Shown piece after piece: positions 1 to 7,413 of a DNA stretch of 64,000 nt. The notes under the pieces are model-generated. The model ran no database searches, was not told the origin of the DNA, and worked only from the letters and a program-made list of their open reading frames with translations. The stretch is from Myxococcota bacterium (GTDB lineage Bacteria; Myxococcota_A; UBA796; UBA2385): positions 1 to 64,000 of the forward strand of contig JAKLKF010000022.1 in assembly GCA_023150805.1 (NCBI GenBank), in the 5' to 3' direction. Both the position numbers and the translations under genes were made by a program. Each line of letters opens with the position of its first letter. Within the stretch, counting starts at the first letter, position 1.

Positions 1-549
1 CGCGCAGTTGTCGATCACGCCGTCGCCGTCGGCGTCGATGCCGTCGGGGTCGGAGACGTCGGCGATGTCGCAGTAGTCCTCCCAGTAGCCGTCGCCGTCC
101 TCGTCGGCGGGCAGGATGGTCACGCAGGAGAAGGTGGTGCTGCCGTAGATGGCCGACCAGTAGAAGCCGGCGCTGGGATCGACCAGGTTGGTGGCGCGGA
201 TCTGCCACTCCAGCAGGTCGCCTTCGCCCGAGGGGGTCCAGGTGTCGAGCACGTAGGACCAGGTCGGGCCGGCGTGCCCGCCGGAGGAGGAGCTCAGGGA
301 GGTCCAGGGGCCCGGGGCGTCCCCGACCAGGGTGGCGCCCGACAGGGTGGCCGAGGTCGATCCGCAGGTGCTGCCGTAGTCGCCGAAGACGACCCAGCCC
401 AGGTTGTAGCTGCCGGGAACCGCCTGCTGGAAGCCGAAGGTGTACAGGTAGGTGCCCGAAGACTCCGCCTCGACCGTGTAGTACAGCTCGACGTCGGCGG
501 CGGTGGCCGGGGCGGACAGCAGGGCGAGCAGGGCGGCGGCAGCGGGCAT
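1..549 (-). CDS. Secreted protein with calcium-type DxDGDG repeats (3' end beyond window)
   Basis: The reading frame runs from an ATG at 549 to the left edge without a stop, so the C-terminus lies outside the window. A GGAGG Shine-Dalgarno sits just upstream of the ATG. The first 18 residues (MPAAAALLALLSAPATAA) form a signal peptide ending in an AxA-like site. The middle (residues about 20-150) is a beta-rich region with several Cys that I do not recognise. Near residue 160 the sequence turns into DEDGDGYWEDYCD and DADGDGVIDNC, the Asp/Gly-rich, Cys-bearing calcium loops of thrombospondin type 3 / MopE-like proteins. I infer a secreted or surface calcium-stabilised protein; the specific role is unknown. 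Confidence 0.8.
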   Translation of the reverse strand, partial: MPAAAALLALLSAPATAADVELYYTVEAESSGTYLYTFGFQQAVPGSYNLGWVVFGDYGSTCGSTSATLSGATLVGDAPGPWTSLSSSSGGHAGPTWSYVLDTWTPSGEGDLLEWQIRATNLVDPSAGFYWSAIYGSTTFSCVTILPADEDGDGYWEDYCDIADVSDPDGIDADGDGVIDNCA

Positions 550-633
550 CGGACCTCCAGGGGGGAGCTTTCAGTGTGCCACCATGGTGACGGAGATGAG
601 GAGATTATTTCTCGCCGGTCCCCTTCGGCCGGG

Positions 634-1815
634 TCAGCCGTGCAGCCACGCGATGACGGGCACGCCCACCGCCAGGCTGGCCAGCGTGCTGGCCAGGCCC
701 AGCCGCGTGTACTCCCAGAAGCCCAGGTCGTGGTGGGGCCGGGCGGCCTCGGCCACGATCAGGTTGGCCATCGAGCCGACCAGGGTCAGGTTGCCCGCGA
801 CCGTGGAGGTGAAGCCCAGCAGCACCCAGCCCAGGTCGCCCGCGCCGGCCTCGCCCAGCTCCCGGCCGAAGAGCAGGACGAAGGGCACGTTGCTCAGCAG
901 GTTGCTGCCAGCGACCACCAGCAGGGTGAAGGTGGCGGCGCCGGGCAGGTCCGTGAGCGAGGCGTGGGCGGCCAGCGCCTGCAGGGGCCCGGCCAGCATG
1001 CCCTGGTGCTCGACGCCGGCCATCACGACGAACAGGGCCGCGAAGAAGACCAGCAGGGTCCAGTCGACCTTCGCGAAGATGTGGGCCGGGTCCTCGCGGT
1101 GGCTGATCACCAGCAGGGCGGCGGCACACAGGCCCGTCCAGGCCAGGTCCGCGCCCAGCAGGAAGGCGACGCAGACCCCCAGCAGCACGGCCAGGGTCAG
1201 CGGCCGCGGGCGCGCCGGGGTCGACGGGGCACCGGCGGCGAAGCGGGCGGGCAGCCGCCGGCGGTAGAGCAGGGCGAGCAGCCCCAGGTGGGCGAGCAGG
1301 GCGACCAGCACCGCCGGGCCGGCCAGCGACAGGTAGCGGGCGTAGGAGACGCCGCTCATCGCGCCCACGAGCACGTTCTGGGGGTTTCCGACCAGGGTCG
1401 CGGCGCTGCCCAGGTTGGCGGCGGTGGCCAGGGCCAGCAGGTAGGGCGGCAGGGGCAGGCCCCGGGCCAGGCAGAAGCGCACGACCAGCGGCGTGAGCAG
1501 CACGCAGACCGTGTCGTTCATCACCAGGGCCGACAGCAGGGCCGAGGACAGGGTCAGGCCCACCAGCGCCGCCCACGGCGTCGGCGCCCGGGAGAGCAGC
1601 CGCCCCTCCAGCCAGGGCATCACGCCGTCGTGGTCCAGGTAGCCCCCGAGCAGCATCATCCCCAGCAACAGGGCCAGGGTCCGCGGGTCGGCGGCCTGCA
1701 GGGCCGGCTCGGGGCCCAGCACCCCGAAGACCACGGTGAGCACGGCGCCCAGCAAGGCGCCGGCGGGCCGGCCGATGGGCAGCCAGTGGAGCTGCCGCCC
1801 GGCGATCAGGGCCAT
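634..1815 (-). CDS. ArsB/NhaD-type ion transporter
   Basis: A polytopic membrane protein of 393 residues from the ATG, with about ten hydrophobic segments. The stretches RPAGALLGAVLTVVFGVL, NDTVCVLLTPLV and AATLVGNPQNVLVG are typical of the ArsB/NhaD/CitMHS ion transporter superfamily; NDT and GNPQN are the conserved substrate-region motifs. The family exports or exchanges anions such as arsenite or citrate, or Na+/H+; the substrate cannot be told from sequence. Start choice: ten more residues (LTSIVVLAIT) in frame would complete the first membrane helix and begin at a CTG (1845) right after an AGGAGG, so initiation at a non-ATG codon is plausible. The gene is divergent from the selenoprotein gene. 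Confidence 0.85.
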   Translation of the reverse strand: MALIAGRQLHWLPIGRPAGALLGAVLTVVFGVLGPEPALQAADPRTLALLLGMMLLGGYLDHDGVMPWLEGRLLSRAPTPWAALVGLTLSSALLSALVMNDTVCVLLTPLVVRFCLARGLPLPPYLLALATAANLGSAATLVGNPQNVLVGAMSGVSYARYLSLAGPAVLVALLAHLGLLALLYRRRLPARFAAGAPSTPARPRPLTLAVLLGVCVAFLLGADLAWTGLCAAALLVISHREDPAHIFAKVDWTLLVFFAALFVVMAGVEHQGMLAGPLQALAAHASLTDLPGAATFTLLVVAGSNLLSNVPFVLLFGRELGEAGAGDLGWVLLGFTSTVAGNLTLVGSMANLIVAEAARPHHDLGFWEYTRLGLASTLASLAVGVPVIAWLHG

Positions 1816-1890
1816 CGTGATGGCCAGGACGACGATGGAGGTCAGGGCGGGCCCCTCCTCGGGGCGCGGCCACCTATCCAGGGCCCGCGC

Positions 1891-1896
1891 TACACT
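1891..1896 (+). promoter_or_regulatory. Putative -10 element (TACACT) for the selenoprotein operon
   Basis: TACACT lies 20 bases before the ATG at 1917, followed by a GGAGGACCCC Shine-Dalgarno. The same GCTA-N2-CT pattern recurs just upstream of several other genes here. No good -35 is visible. Confidence 0.35.
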
Positions 1897-1916
1897 GCGC
1901 CAGCTCGGAGGACCCC

Positions 1917-2414
1917 ATGCACTCCCTCTCCCTCGCCCTGACCCTGCTGGCCTGCCAGGCGACCACCGGCCAGGTCCTGCCCGACTTCTCGCTGCAGGAC
2001 GTCAACCCCGTCTCGACCACCTACCTGGCCCAGGTCTCGCCCCGCGAGAAGCTGGACAAGGTCACGGCCTGGTACTTCGGGCACAGCACGTGAGGGTACT
2101 GCCGTAGCCAGTTCGGCTACCTGGGTGCCCTGCAGGCCGAGTACGACGCCGGCGCCGTCGAGCTGCTGGGCGTCAACGAGCGGGGCGAGGAGTCCGGCAA
2201 CGAGACCATCGGCGAGGAGGCCAGCCTGCCCTGGCTGCAGGACACGGCCGAGGTCGACGCCTGGGGCCTGTGGCAGGTGGAGTGGCGCGACGTGGTCGTG
2301 CTCGACCGCGACAACGCCGAGGTGGGCCGGATGAACCTGACCGAGTACGATCTCGCCGACCCGGACAACGTGCAGCGCCTGCGGGAGCTGCTCGACCAGG
2401 CAGGAGCAGAGTGA
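1917..2414 (+). CDS. Selenocysteine-containing thioredoxin-fold lipoprotein (UxxC)
   Basis: Translation from the ATG at 1917 gives a lipoprotein signal (lipobox LLAC, lipidated Cys13), then a redoxin-like strand (VLPDFSLQDVNP). At codon 59 there is an in-frame TGA (2091-2093) in the context FGHST-U-GYCRSQFGYL. Reading TGA as selenocysteine places U59-G-Y-C62 exactly where thioredoxin/peroxiredoxin folds carry their CxxC or peroxidatic motif, and the frame stays open to 165 residues with sensible fold content (LLGVN, LPWLQD, VVVLDRDNAEVGR). A SECIS-like hairpin follows the UGA at once. GGAG precedes the ATG; the stop overlaps the next ATG (TGATG). I infer a membrane-anchored thiol/peroxide oxidoreductase. 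Automated callers will split it into fragments. The alternative is a nonsense-mutated redoxin gene. Confidence 0.82.
2091..2130 (+). promoter_or_regulatory. Bacterial SECIS-like element at the UGA codon
   Basis: Starting directly after UGA (2091-2093), GGGTAC (2094-2099) pairs with GTGCCC (2125-2130), one pair being G-U. After an internal loop, GTAGCC (2104-2109) pairs perfectly with GGCTAC (2115-2120). The apical loop is AGTTC (2110-2114), with its GU 18-19 bases past the UGA. A short apical stem with an exposed G-U about this far downstream of UGA is the known SelB-binding architecture of bacterial SECIS elements (for example E. coli fdhF). The element lies within the coding sequence, as expected in bacteria. 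Confidence 0.75.
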
Positions 2415-2734
2415 TGAAGGTGATCCTGGACTTCAGCGTGGTGCCCCTGGGCGTCGGCGTCAGCGTCAGCGAGCACGTCGCCGCCTGCCAGCGCGTGCTG
2501 GAGGAGGCCGGCCTCGAGCACCGGATGCACGCCTACGGCACCAACGTCGAGGGCGAGTGGGACGAGGTGATGGCGGCGGTCAAGCGCTGCCACGAGGTGC
2601 TGCACGCCGCGGGCGTGCCGCGCATCAGCACCTCGATCCGCCTGGGCACCCGCACCGACCGCGACCACAGCCTGCAGGCCAAGCTCGACAGCGTGCAGCA
2701 GAAGCTGGCCGCTACCAGGCCGCGTTCGGGCTGA
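2414..2734 (+). CDS. Thiamine-binding (DUF77/MTH1187-YkoF-like) protein
   Basis: A 106-residue protein starting MKVILDFSVVPLGVGVSVSEHV. It has the ferredoxin-like alpha/beta pattern of the MTH1187/YqgV (DUF77) family: the PLG-G-SVS-V opening, then AYGTNVEGEWDEVMAAVKRCHEVL and RISTSIRLGTRTD. Family members form tetramers, and structures or annotations link them to binding thiamine or a similar small ligand in the cytoplasm. The ATG overlaps the selenoprotein stop by one base, so the two are co-translated. The C-terminal codons overlap the convergent lipoprotein gene by 23 bases. A functional link with the redox selenoprotein is not evident. Confidence 0.85.
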   Translation: MKVILDFSVVPLGVGVSVSEHVAACQRVLEEAGLEHRMHAYGTNVEGEWDEVMAAVKRCHEVLHAAGVPRISTSIRLGTRTDRDHSLQAKLDSVQQKLAATRPRSG

Positions 2735-3947
2735 GGGCCAGGCCGGCCACGCCGCCGGTGGGCAGCCAGCTCACGTCGCCCTCGTCGTAGCCCTGGGCGC
2801 TGCCGCGGTAGACCGGGCAGGCCGCCTGCTCCCCCTCGGCGCCGTAGTAGCTGGCGAAGACCAGCTCGGGCCAGCCGTCCCCGTCCAGGTCGCCGGCGGC
2901 GACGGCCCCGGCCCCGGGGCTGTACAGCCGCGTCTTGTCGTAGACGGACCAGCCCTGGTCCGAGCCCCAGTAGACGACGCTGTCGACCTGGGGGTCGAAG
3001 CCCTCCTCGAAGCTGTTGGCCAGCACGATCTCGTGGTGCCCGTCGCCGTCCAGGTCGGCGATGACGGCGTCGACCGCGCCCTGGCCCTCCAGCGCGACGC
3101 TGCGGCCGGCGTCGGGCCCCTCCGGCCCGCCCAGATACAGGGTGCTGTCGCACTCCGTCCCCCCGCACCAGTTGGTGAAGAGCAGGTCGGTGTGGCCGTC
3201 GCGGTCGGCGTCGGCGGCGACGACCCCCTCGGCGAAGACGGTGGGCAGGGTCGTCCAGGGCTCGAAGCTGCGGCCGTCGACGTTGCGGAACACGCTGCTG
3301 CTGGCGTCGAAGACCGTGCCGTGGGCGAAGGCGACGTCGTGGTCGCCGTCCCCGTCCAGGTCGGCGACGGCGGCCTGGGCCGCGCCGACGGTGGTCAGCT
3401 CGGTCACGGCGCTGGGGTCGAAGCCGTCGGGGCCGTTCCAGTAGATCCGGCTGGGGTTGGTGTAGGCCGCTTCAGTGACGTCGCCGCCGGCGTAGCGGTC
3501 GGAGAAGACCAGGTCCAGCCAGCCGTCCTGGTCCACGTCGACGGCCTGCACGTCGGCGGCGCCGATGGTGGGCAGGCCCAGCGGGGCGTCCGGCGAGGGG
3601 CCGTCGGCCGTGCCCCGGAACACCAGGCTGTCGATCTGCCGCTCCTGGCCGTCGCGGGTGGCCTGGGCGATCACCACCTCGAAGAAGCCGTCCTGGTCCA
3701 GGTCGGCGATGGCGGCGCCCATCGCGCCGGTCGTGGGCAGCTCCAGCGAGCGGGAGAAGCCGTCGGGGCCGCCGAACCAGGCCACGCTGGGCGCGTCGTA
3801 GCGGCCCTGCTCGTCCTGGGTGCGGGCCAGCACCAGGTCGGGCCAGCCGTCGCAGTCCAGGTCCCCGCAGGGCTGCAGGCCGCCGGTGTCCGCGGAGGGG
3901 GACGTGCAGGCGAGGGCGAGGGCCAGGGAGAGGGTCGGCGGCGGCAT
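2712..3947 (-). CDS. FG-GAP/VCBS-repeat lipoprotein
   Basis: About 411 residues starting MPPPTLSLALALACTSPSADTGG, with the lipobox LALAC at the start. The rest is a run of about seven blades with D-x-D-x-D-G calcium loops (DLDCDGWPDLVLA, DLDQDGFFEVVIA, DVDQDGWLDLVFS, DLDGDGDHDVAFA, DADRDGHTDLLFT, DLDGDGHHEIVLA, DLDGDGWPELVFA), the signature of FG-GAP/VCBS beta-propellers (integrin alpha-like). It is probably an outer-membrane surface protein. I chose the ATG at 3947 because an upstream TTG would put 14 charged residues before the signal. A TACCCT box lies only seven bases before the ATG, so the transcript could be leaderless. Confidence 0.85.
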   Translation of the reverse strand: MPPPTLSLALALACTSPSADTGGLQPCGDLDCDGWPDLVLARTQDEQGRYDAPSVAWFGGPDGFSRSLELPTTGAMGAAIADLDQDGFFEVVIAQATRDGQERQIDSLVFRGTADGPSPDAPLGLPTIGAADVQAVDVDQDGWLDLVFSDRYAGGDVTEAAYTNPSRIYWNGPDGFDPSAVTELTTVGAAQAAVADLDGDGDHDVAFAHGTVFDASSSVFRNVDGRSFEPWTTLPTVFAEGVVAADADRDGHTDLLFTNWCGGTECDSTLYLGGPEGPDAGRSVALEGQGAVDAVIADLDGDGHHEIVLANSFEEGFDPQVDSVVYWGSDQGWSVYDKTRLYSPGAGAVAAGDLDGDGWPELVFASYYGAEGEQAACPVYRGSAQGYDEGDVSWLPTGGVAGLALSPNAAW

Positions 3948-4446
3948 CCCGGCAGGGTAGCGCCGGCGAGGCGGCCGGGGTTCCCCCAACTCCGAGCGCC
4001 GGACCCACGAGGTGAGCCCGGCGCCGGATGCACTCTCCTTCCGTCGTCTCGTCGTCGTCCGCTACAACCTCCAGTCCGATCGAGGGGGGCGCGCGCGCCG
4101 GGGGTCGTCGAGGGGAGTCCAGGACCGCCCGGCGCCGCGTCTGGCCCCAGGTAGAGCACGCCGCGTGCCAGGTGGCGCCAACGCTGTCGCTGCCTGCGTC
4201 CTCGCCCGATCCGCGGGCCCGCGGGGCCCTGCACTGGAACGTTCCAGCGGCGCGTCGGCGCTGTGCCGCTGTTCCAGGTGGAACAGGGGTCGAGGGGCGA
4301 GCGGGTGGTTCCGCTTCGGTCAGGCGGGGTGACCCATGATGAACCATGATGACTCATCCCGCCGTCCGCCGGCCTCCCGGCGGCCCCGGGGCCTGGCACG
4401 GCCATTGCTTTCCGACCCTCGCCTCTCCCCACCCGGAGTCCCCCTC
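3948..4446. other. Intergenic region with two palindromes
   Basis: About 500 bases between the divergent lipoprotein gene and the sulfur transporter operon. Frames here are short, arginine-rich and without a convincing start, so I see no gene. It holds the two TGGAAC/GTTCCA palindromes (listed separately) and, at about 4330-4355, a repeated CCATGATGA motif. Confidence 0.5.
4234..4286. promoter_or_regulatory. Pair of TGGAAC-based palindromes (candidate operators)
   Basis: CTGGAACGTTCCAG (4234-4247) is a perfect 14-base palindrome. CTGTTCCAGGTGGAACAG (4269-4286) is a perfect 8-2-8 inverted repeat. Both use the same TGGAAC/GTTCCA half-site in opposite arrangement, and the centres are 37 bases apart. 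They lie about 160-210 bases before the YeeE/YedE start and are the only such sites I noticed. I infer regulator binding sites for the sulfur transporter operon; the regulator is unknown. Confidence 0.45.
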
Positions 4447-4898
<452 letters not shown>

Positions 4899-4902
<4 letters not shown>

Positions 4903-5363
4903 AGCCCGCCGCCATCGCCCAGCTCGCCGTCAGCTTCGTGGTCGGCCTGGTCTTCGCCCTGGGCCTGGGCCTGTCGGGCATGACCCAGGCCGACAAGGTC
5001 ATCGGCTTCCTCAACGTGGCCGGCGCCTGGGACCCGTCGCTGGCCTTCGTGATGATGGGCGCCATCGCCGTGCACCTGGTCTTCTACCGCTTCACCGTGA
5101 AGCGCCCGAGCCCGCTGTTGGGTGGGCGCTTCGGCATCCCGACCCGGACCGACATCGACCCGCGGCTGGTCGGCGGCTCGGCCATCTTCGGCGTGGGCTG
5201 GGCGCTCGGCGGCTACTGCCCGGGCCCCGGCCTGGTCTCGGCCGCCTCGGGCGGCGCCAGCGCGCTGGTCTTCGTCGCGGCGATGACCGGCGGGATGCTG
5301 CTGTACCACGTGCTGCAGACCGGCTGGGAGGGCCGCGCCTCCCAGCCTGGGAGCCCCTCGTGA
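4899..5363 (+). CDS. YeeE/YedE-family sulfur transporter, C-terminal half (DUF6691-like)
   Basis: 154 residues, GTG start overlapping the preceding stop. It contains the second YeeE/YedE repeat: GLGLSGMTQADKVIGFLNVAGAWDPSL and, near residue 110, ALGGYCPGPGLVSAASG with the conserved Cys. Four membrane helices are visible. It should pair with the preceding half to make a complete channel-like carrier for thiosulfate or a related sulfur compound in the inner membrane. Its last codons overlap the SulP start (GTGA), so all four genes from 4447 to 7401 form one translationally coupled operon. Confidence 0.85.
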
Positions 5364-7072
5364 CCTCCATGCTGCGCCGCTACCTGCCGCTCCTGGACCA
5401 GCTCCGGGGCCACGACGCCCGGGCGGTCAAGGGCGACGTCCTGGCCGGACTGACCACGGCCGTCATGCTCATCCCCCAGGCCATGGCCTACGCCATGCTG
5501 GCCGGCCTGGACCCGATCATCGGCCTGTACGCCTCGACCCTGCCGCTGGCGATCTACTCGCTGCTGGGCACCTCGCGGCAGCTCGCCGTGGGCCCGGTGG
5601 CGATGGTCTCGCTGCTGGTGGCCAGCGGCGTGGGCGCGGTCGCCGGCGCGGACCAGCCCGGCCAGTGGGCGGCGCTGGCGGCCCTGCTGATGCTGATGGT
5701 GGGCCTGATGCAGTGGGGCATGGGCCTGCTGCGGGTGGGCTTCCTGGTGAAGTTCCTGAGCCACCCGGTCATCGCCGGCTTCACCTCGGCCGCCGCCCTC
5801 ATCATCGGCGCGAGCCAGCTCGGCCAGGTCATGGGCGTGAAGCTGGCCCAGAGCCACTACGTGCACGAGACCCTCCTGGAGGCCCTGCGGCGGGTGGGCG
5901 AGATCAACCCGCTCACGCTGGGCATCTCGGTGGCGACCATGGTGGTGCTCACCGCGCTCAAGCGCCTGGCCCCCAACTTCCCCCGCTTCCTGCTGGTGGT
6001 GGTGCTGGGCACCCTGGCCGTCTGGGGCCTGGGCCTGCACGAGCGGGGCGTGGCCATCGTCGGCGCCGTGCCCCAGGGCCTGCCCACGCCGGCGCTGCCG
6101 CCCCTGCGTTGGGAGGCCGTCTCCGCGCTGCTGCCCGCGGCGGTCACCATCGCCCTGGTCGGCTTCATGGAGAGCATCTCCGTCGCCAAGGCCTTCGCCC
6201 GGCAGCACGGCGACGAGGTGGACGCCGACCAGGAGCTCAAGGCCCTGGGCCTGGCCAACGTCGCTGGCGCCTTCTTCCAGGCCTACCCGGTCACCGGTGG
6301 CTTCAGCCGCACCGCCGTCAACGCCCAGGCCGGCGCCCGCAGCGGCCTGGCCGGCCTGGTCACCGCCGCCGCCGTCGCCATCACCCTGCTCTTCCTGACC
6401 CCCCTGTTCCACTTCCTGCCCAAGGGCGTGCTGGCCGCCATCATCCTCACCGCCGTGATCGGCCTGGTCGAGGTCAAGGAGGCCCGCCACCTGTGGCACG
6501 TGAGCCGCCCCGACCTGGCGCTGATGGGCCTGACCTTCGTCGCCACCCTGGGCCTGGGCATCGAGCAGGGCATCCTGGCCGGCGTCGCCGCCAGCATCCT
6601 GTGGTTCGTCTGGTCGATGAGCAAGCCCCACGTCGCGGTGCTGGGCCGCCTGCCGGGCACCGAGATCTACCGCAACGTGCACCGCTACAAGGAGGCCCGC
6701 TGCACCCCCGGCGTGCTGGCCCTGCGCATCGACGCCCCCCTGTTCTTCGCCAACACCGCCTTCCTCAAGCGTACGCTCGTCGACCTGGAGGGCCAGATGG
6801 ACCAGCCCCTGCGCCACCTGGTCGTCGACGCCAAGGTGATCGCCAGCGTCGACGCCCAGGGCGTGACCGTGCTGGGCGAGCTGCTGGACGACTACGGTCG
6901 GCGCGGCGTGCAGGTCTGGCTGTCCGGCGTGCGGGGCCCGGTGCGAGACGTGCTGGGCCACGCCGGCCTGCTCGACCGCATCGGCCCCGAGCACGTGGTG
7001 GAGCGGGTGGTCGACGCCGTCCGGCAGATCGAGCCCCCCGGCCCGCGCCTGGTGGCGGGCGGCCAGGGATGA
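5360..7072 (+). CDS. SulP/SLC26-family anion transporter with STAS domain
   Basis: 570 residues from a GTG overlapping the upstream stop. Residues about 20-440 are the SulP membrane domain: GDVLAGLTTAVMLIPQAMAYAMLAGLDPIIGLYAS, VGPVAMVSLLVASG, GFMESISVAKAFA, then GGFSRTAVNAQAGARSGLAGL. The C-terminus (about 445-560) is a cytoplasmic STAS domain (GVLALRIDAPLFFANTAFLK ... LVVDAKVIASVDAQGVTVLGEL). The family carries sulfate, bicarbonate or other anions. The position between YeeE/YedE halves and a ferredoxin favours a sulfur anion, but this is inference. Confidence 0.9.
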   Translation: MTSMLRRYLPLLDQLRGHDARAVKGDVLAGLTTAVMLIPQAMAYAMLAGLDPIIGLYASTLPLAIYSLLGTSRQLAVGPVAMVSLLVASGVGAVAGADQPGQWAALAALLMLMVGLMQWGMGLLRVGFLVKFLSHPVIAGFTSAAALIIGASQLGQVMGVKLAQSHYVHETLLEALRRVGEINPLTLGISVATMVVLTALKRLAPNFPRFLLVVVLGTLAVWGLGLHERGVAIVGAVPQGLPTPALPPLRWEAVSALLPAAVTIALVGFMESISVAKAFARQHGDEVDADQELKALGLANVAGAFFQAYPVTGGFSRTAVNAQAGARSGLAGLVTAAAVAITLLFLTPLFHFLPKGVLAAIILTAVIGLVEVKEARHLWHVSRPDLALMGLTFVATLGLGIEQGILAGVAASILWFVWSMSKPHVAVLGRLPGTEIYRNVHRYKEARCTPGVLALRIDAPLFFANTAFLKRTLVDLEGQMDQPLRHLVVDAKVIASVDAQGVTVLGELLDDYGRRGVQVWLSGVRGPVRDVLGHAGLLDRIGPEHVVERVVDAVRQIEPPGPRLVAGGQG

Positions 7073-7401
7073 ACGAGCGGCCGCACTACCTGCTGCTGGA
7101 CGCCGACAGCGGCGCGCGCCTGGGCCAGGCCGCCGCCGTGCCCGGCCTGTCCGCCTGGGAGTGCCTGGACCGCGCCGGCCTGCGGCTGCGCACCACCTGC
7201 CGCGGCAGCACCATCTGTGGACTGTGCCGGGTGGAGGTGATGGAGGGCGGAGAGGCCCTGCCGCCCGTGCAGCCCGACGAGGCGATGCTGCTGGGCGAGG
7301 CGCAGGGGGACTGGAGGCTGGCCTGTCGCATCCACCTGCCGCCGGGGCAGGAGCGCCTGGTCCTGCGGGCGAGGGGGGTGACGCGAGGTGGGGTGGGGTG
7401 A
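7069..7401 (+). CDS. 2Fe-2S ferredoxin
   Basis: A 110-residue plant/adrenodoxin-type ferredoxin. The cluster ligands are Cys44, Cys50, Cys53 (TTCRGSTICGLCRVEV, C-x5-C-x2-C) and Cys86 (RLACRI), followed by the usual HLPPGQERLVLR tail. The ATG overlaps the SulP stop (ATGA), making it the last gene of the sulfur operon. A soluble electron carrier co-transcribed with sulfur transporters suggests it feeds reduction or oxidation of the imported sulfur compound, but no oxidoreductase partner is next to it. Confidence 0.88.
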   Translation: MNERPHYLLLDADSGARLGQAAAVPGLSAWECLDRAGLRLRTTCRGSTICGLCRVEVMEGGEALPPVQPDEAMLLGEAQGDWRLACRIHLPPGQERLVLRARGVTRGGVG

Positions 7402-7413
7402 GCGGGGTGGGCG

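Noticed and set aside
274-1941. Long plus-strand open frame rich in Gln, Gly, Arg opposite the transporter gene
   Set aside because: Low-complexity composition typical of the antisense frame of a GC-rich gene; the minus strand encodes a clear transporter with family motifs.
4012-4332. Possible small genes between the lipoprotein and YeeE/YedE
   Set aside because: Arg/Ser/Gly-rich frames with no Shine-Dalgarno and no domain; they overlap the palindromes.
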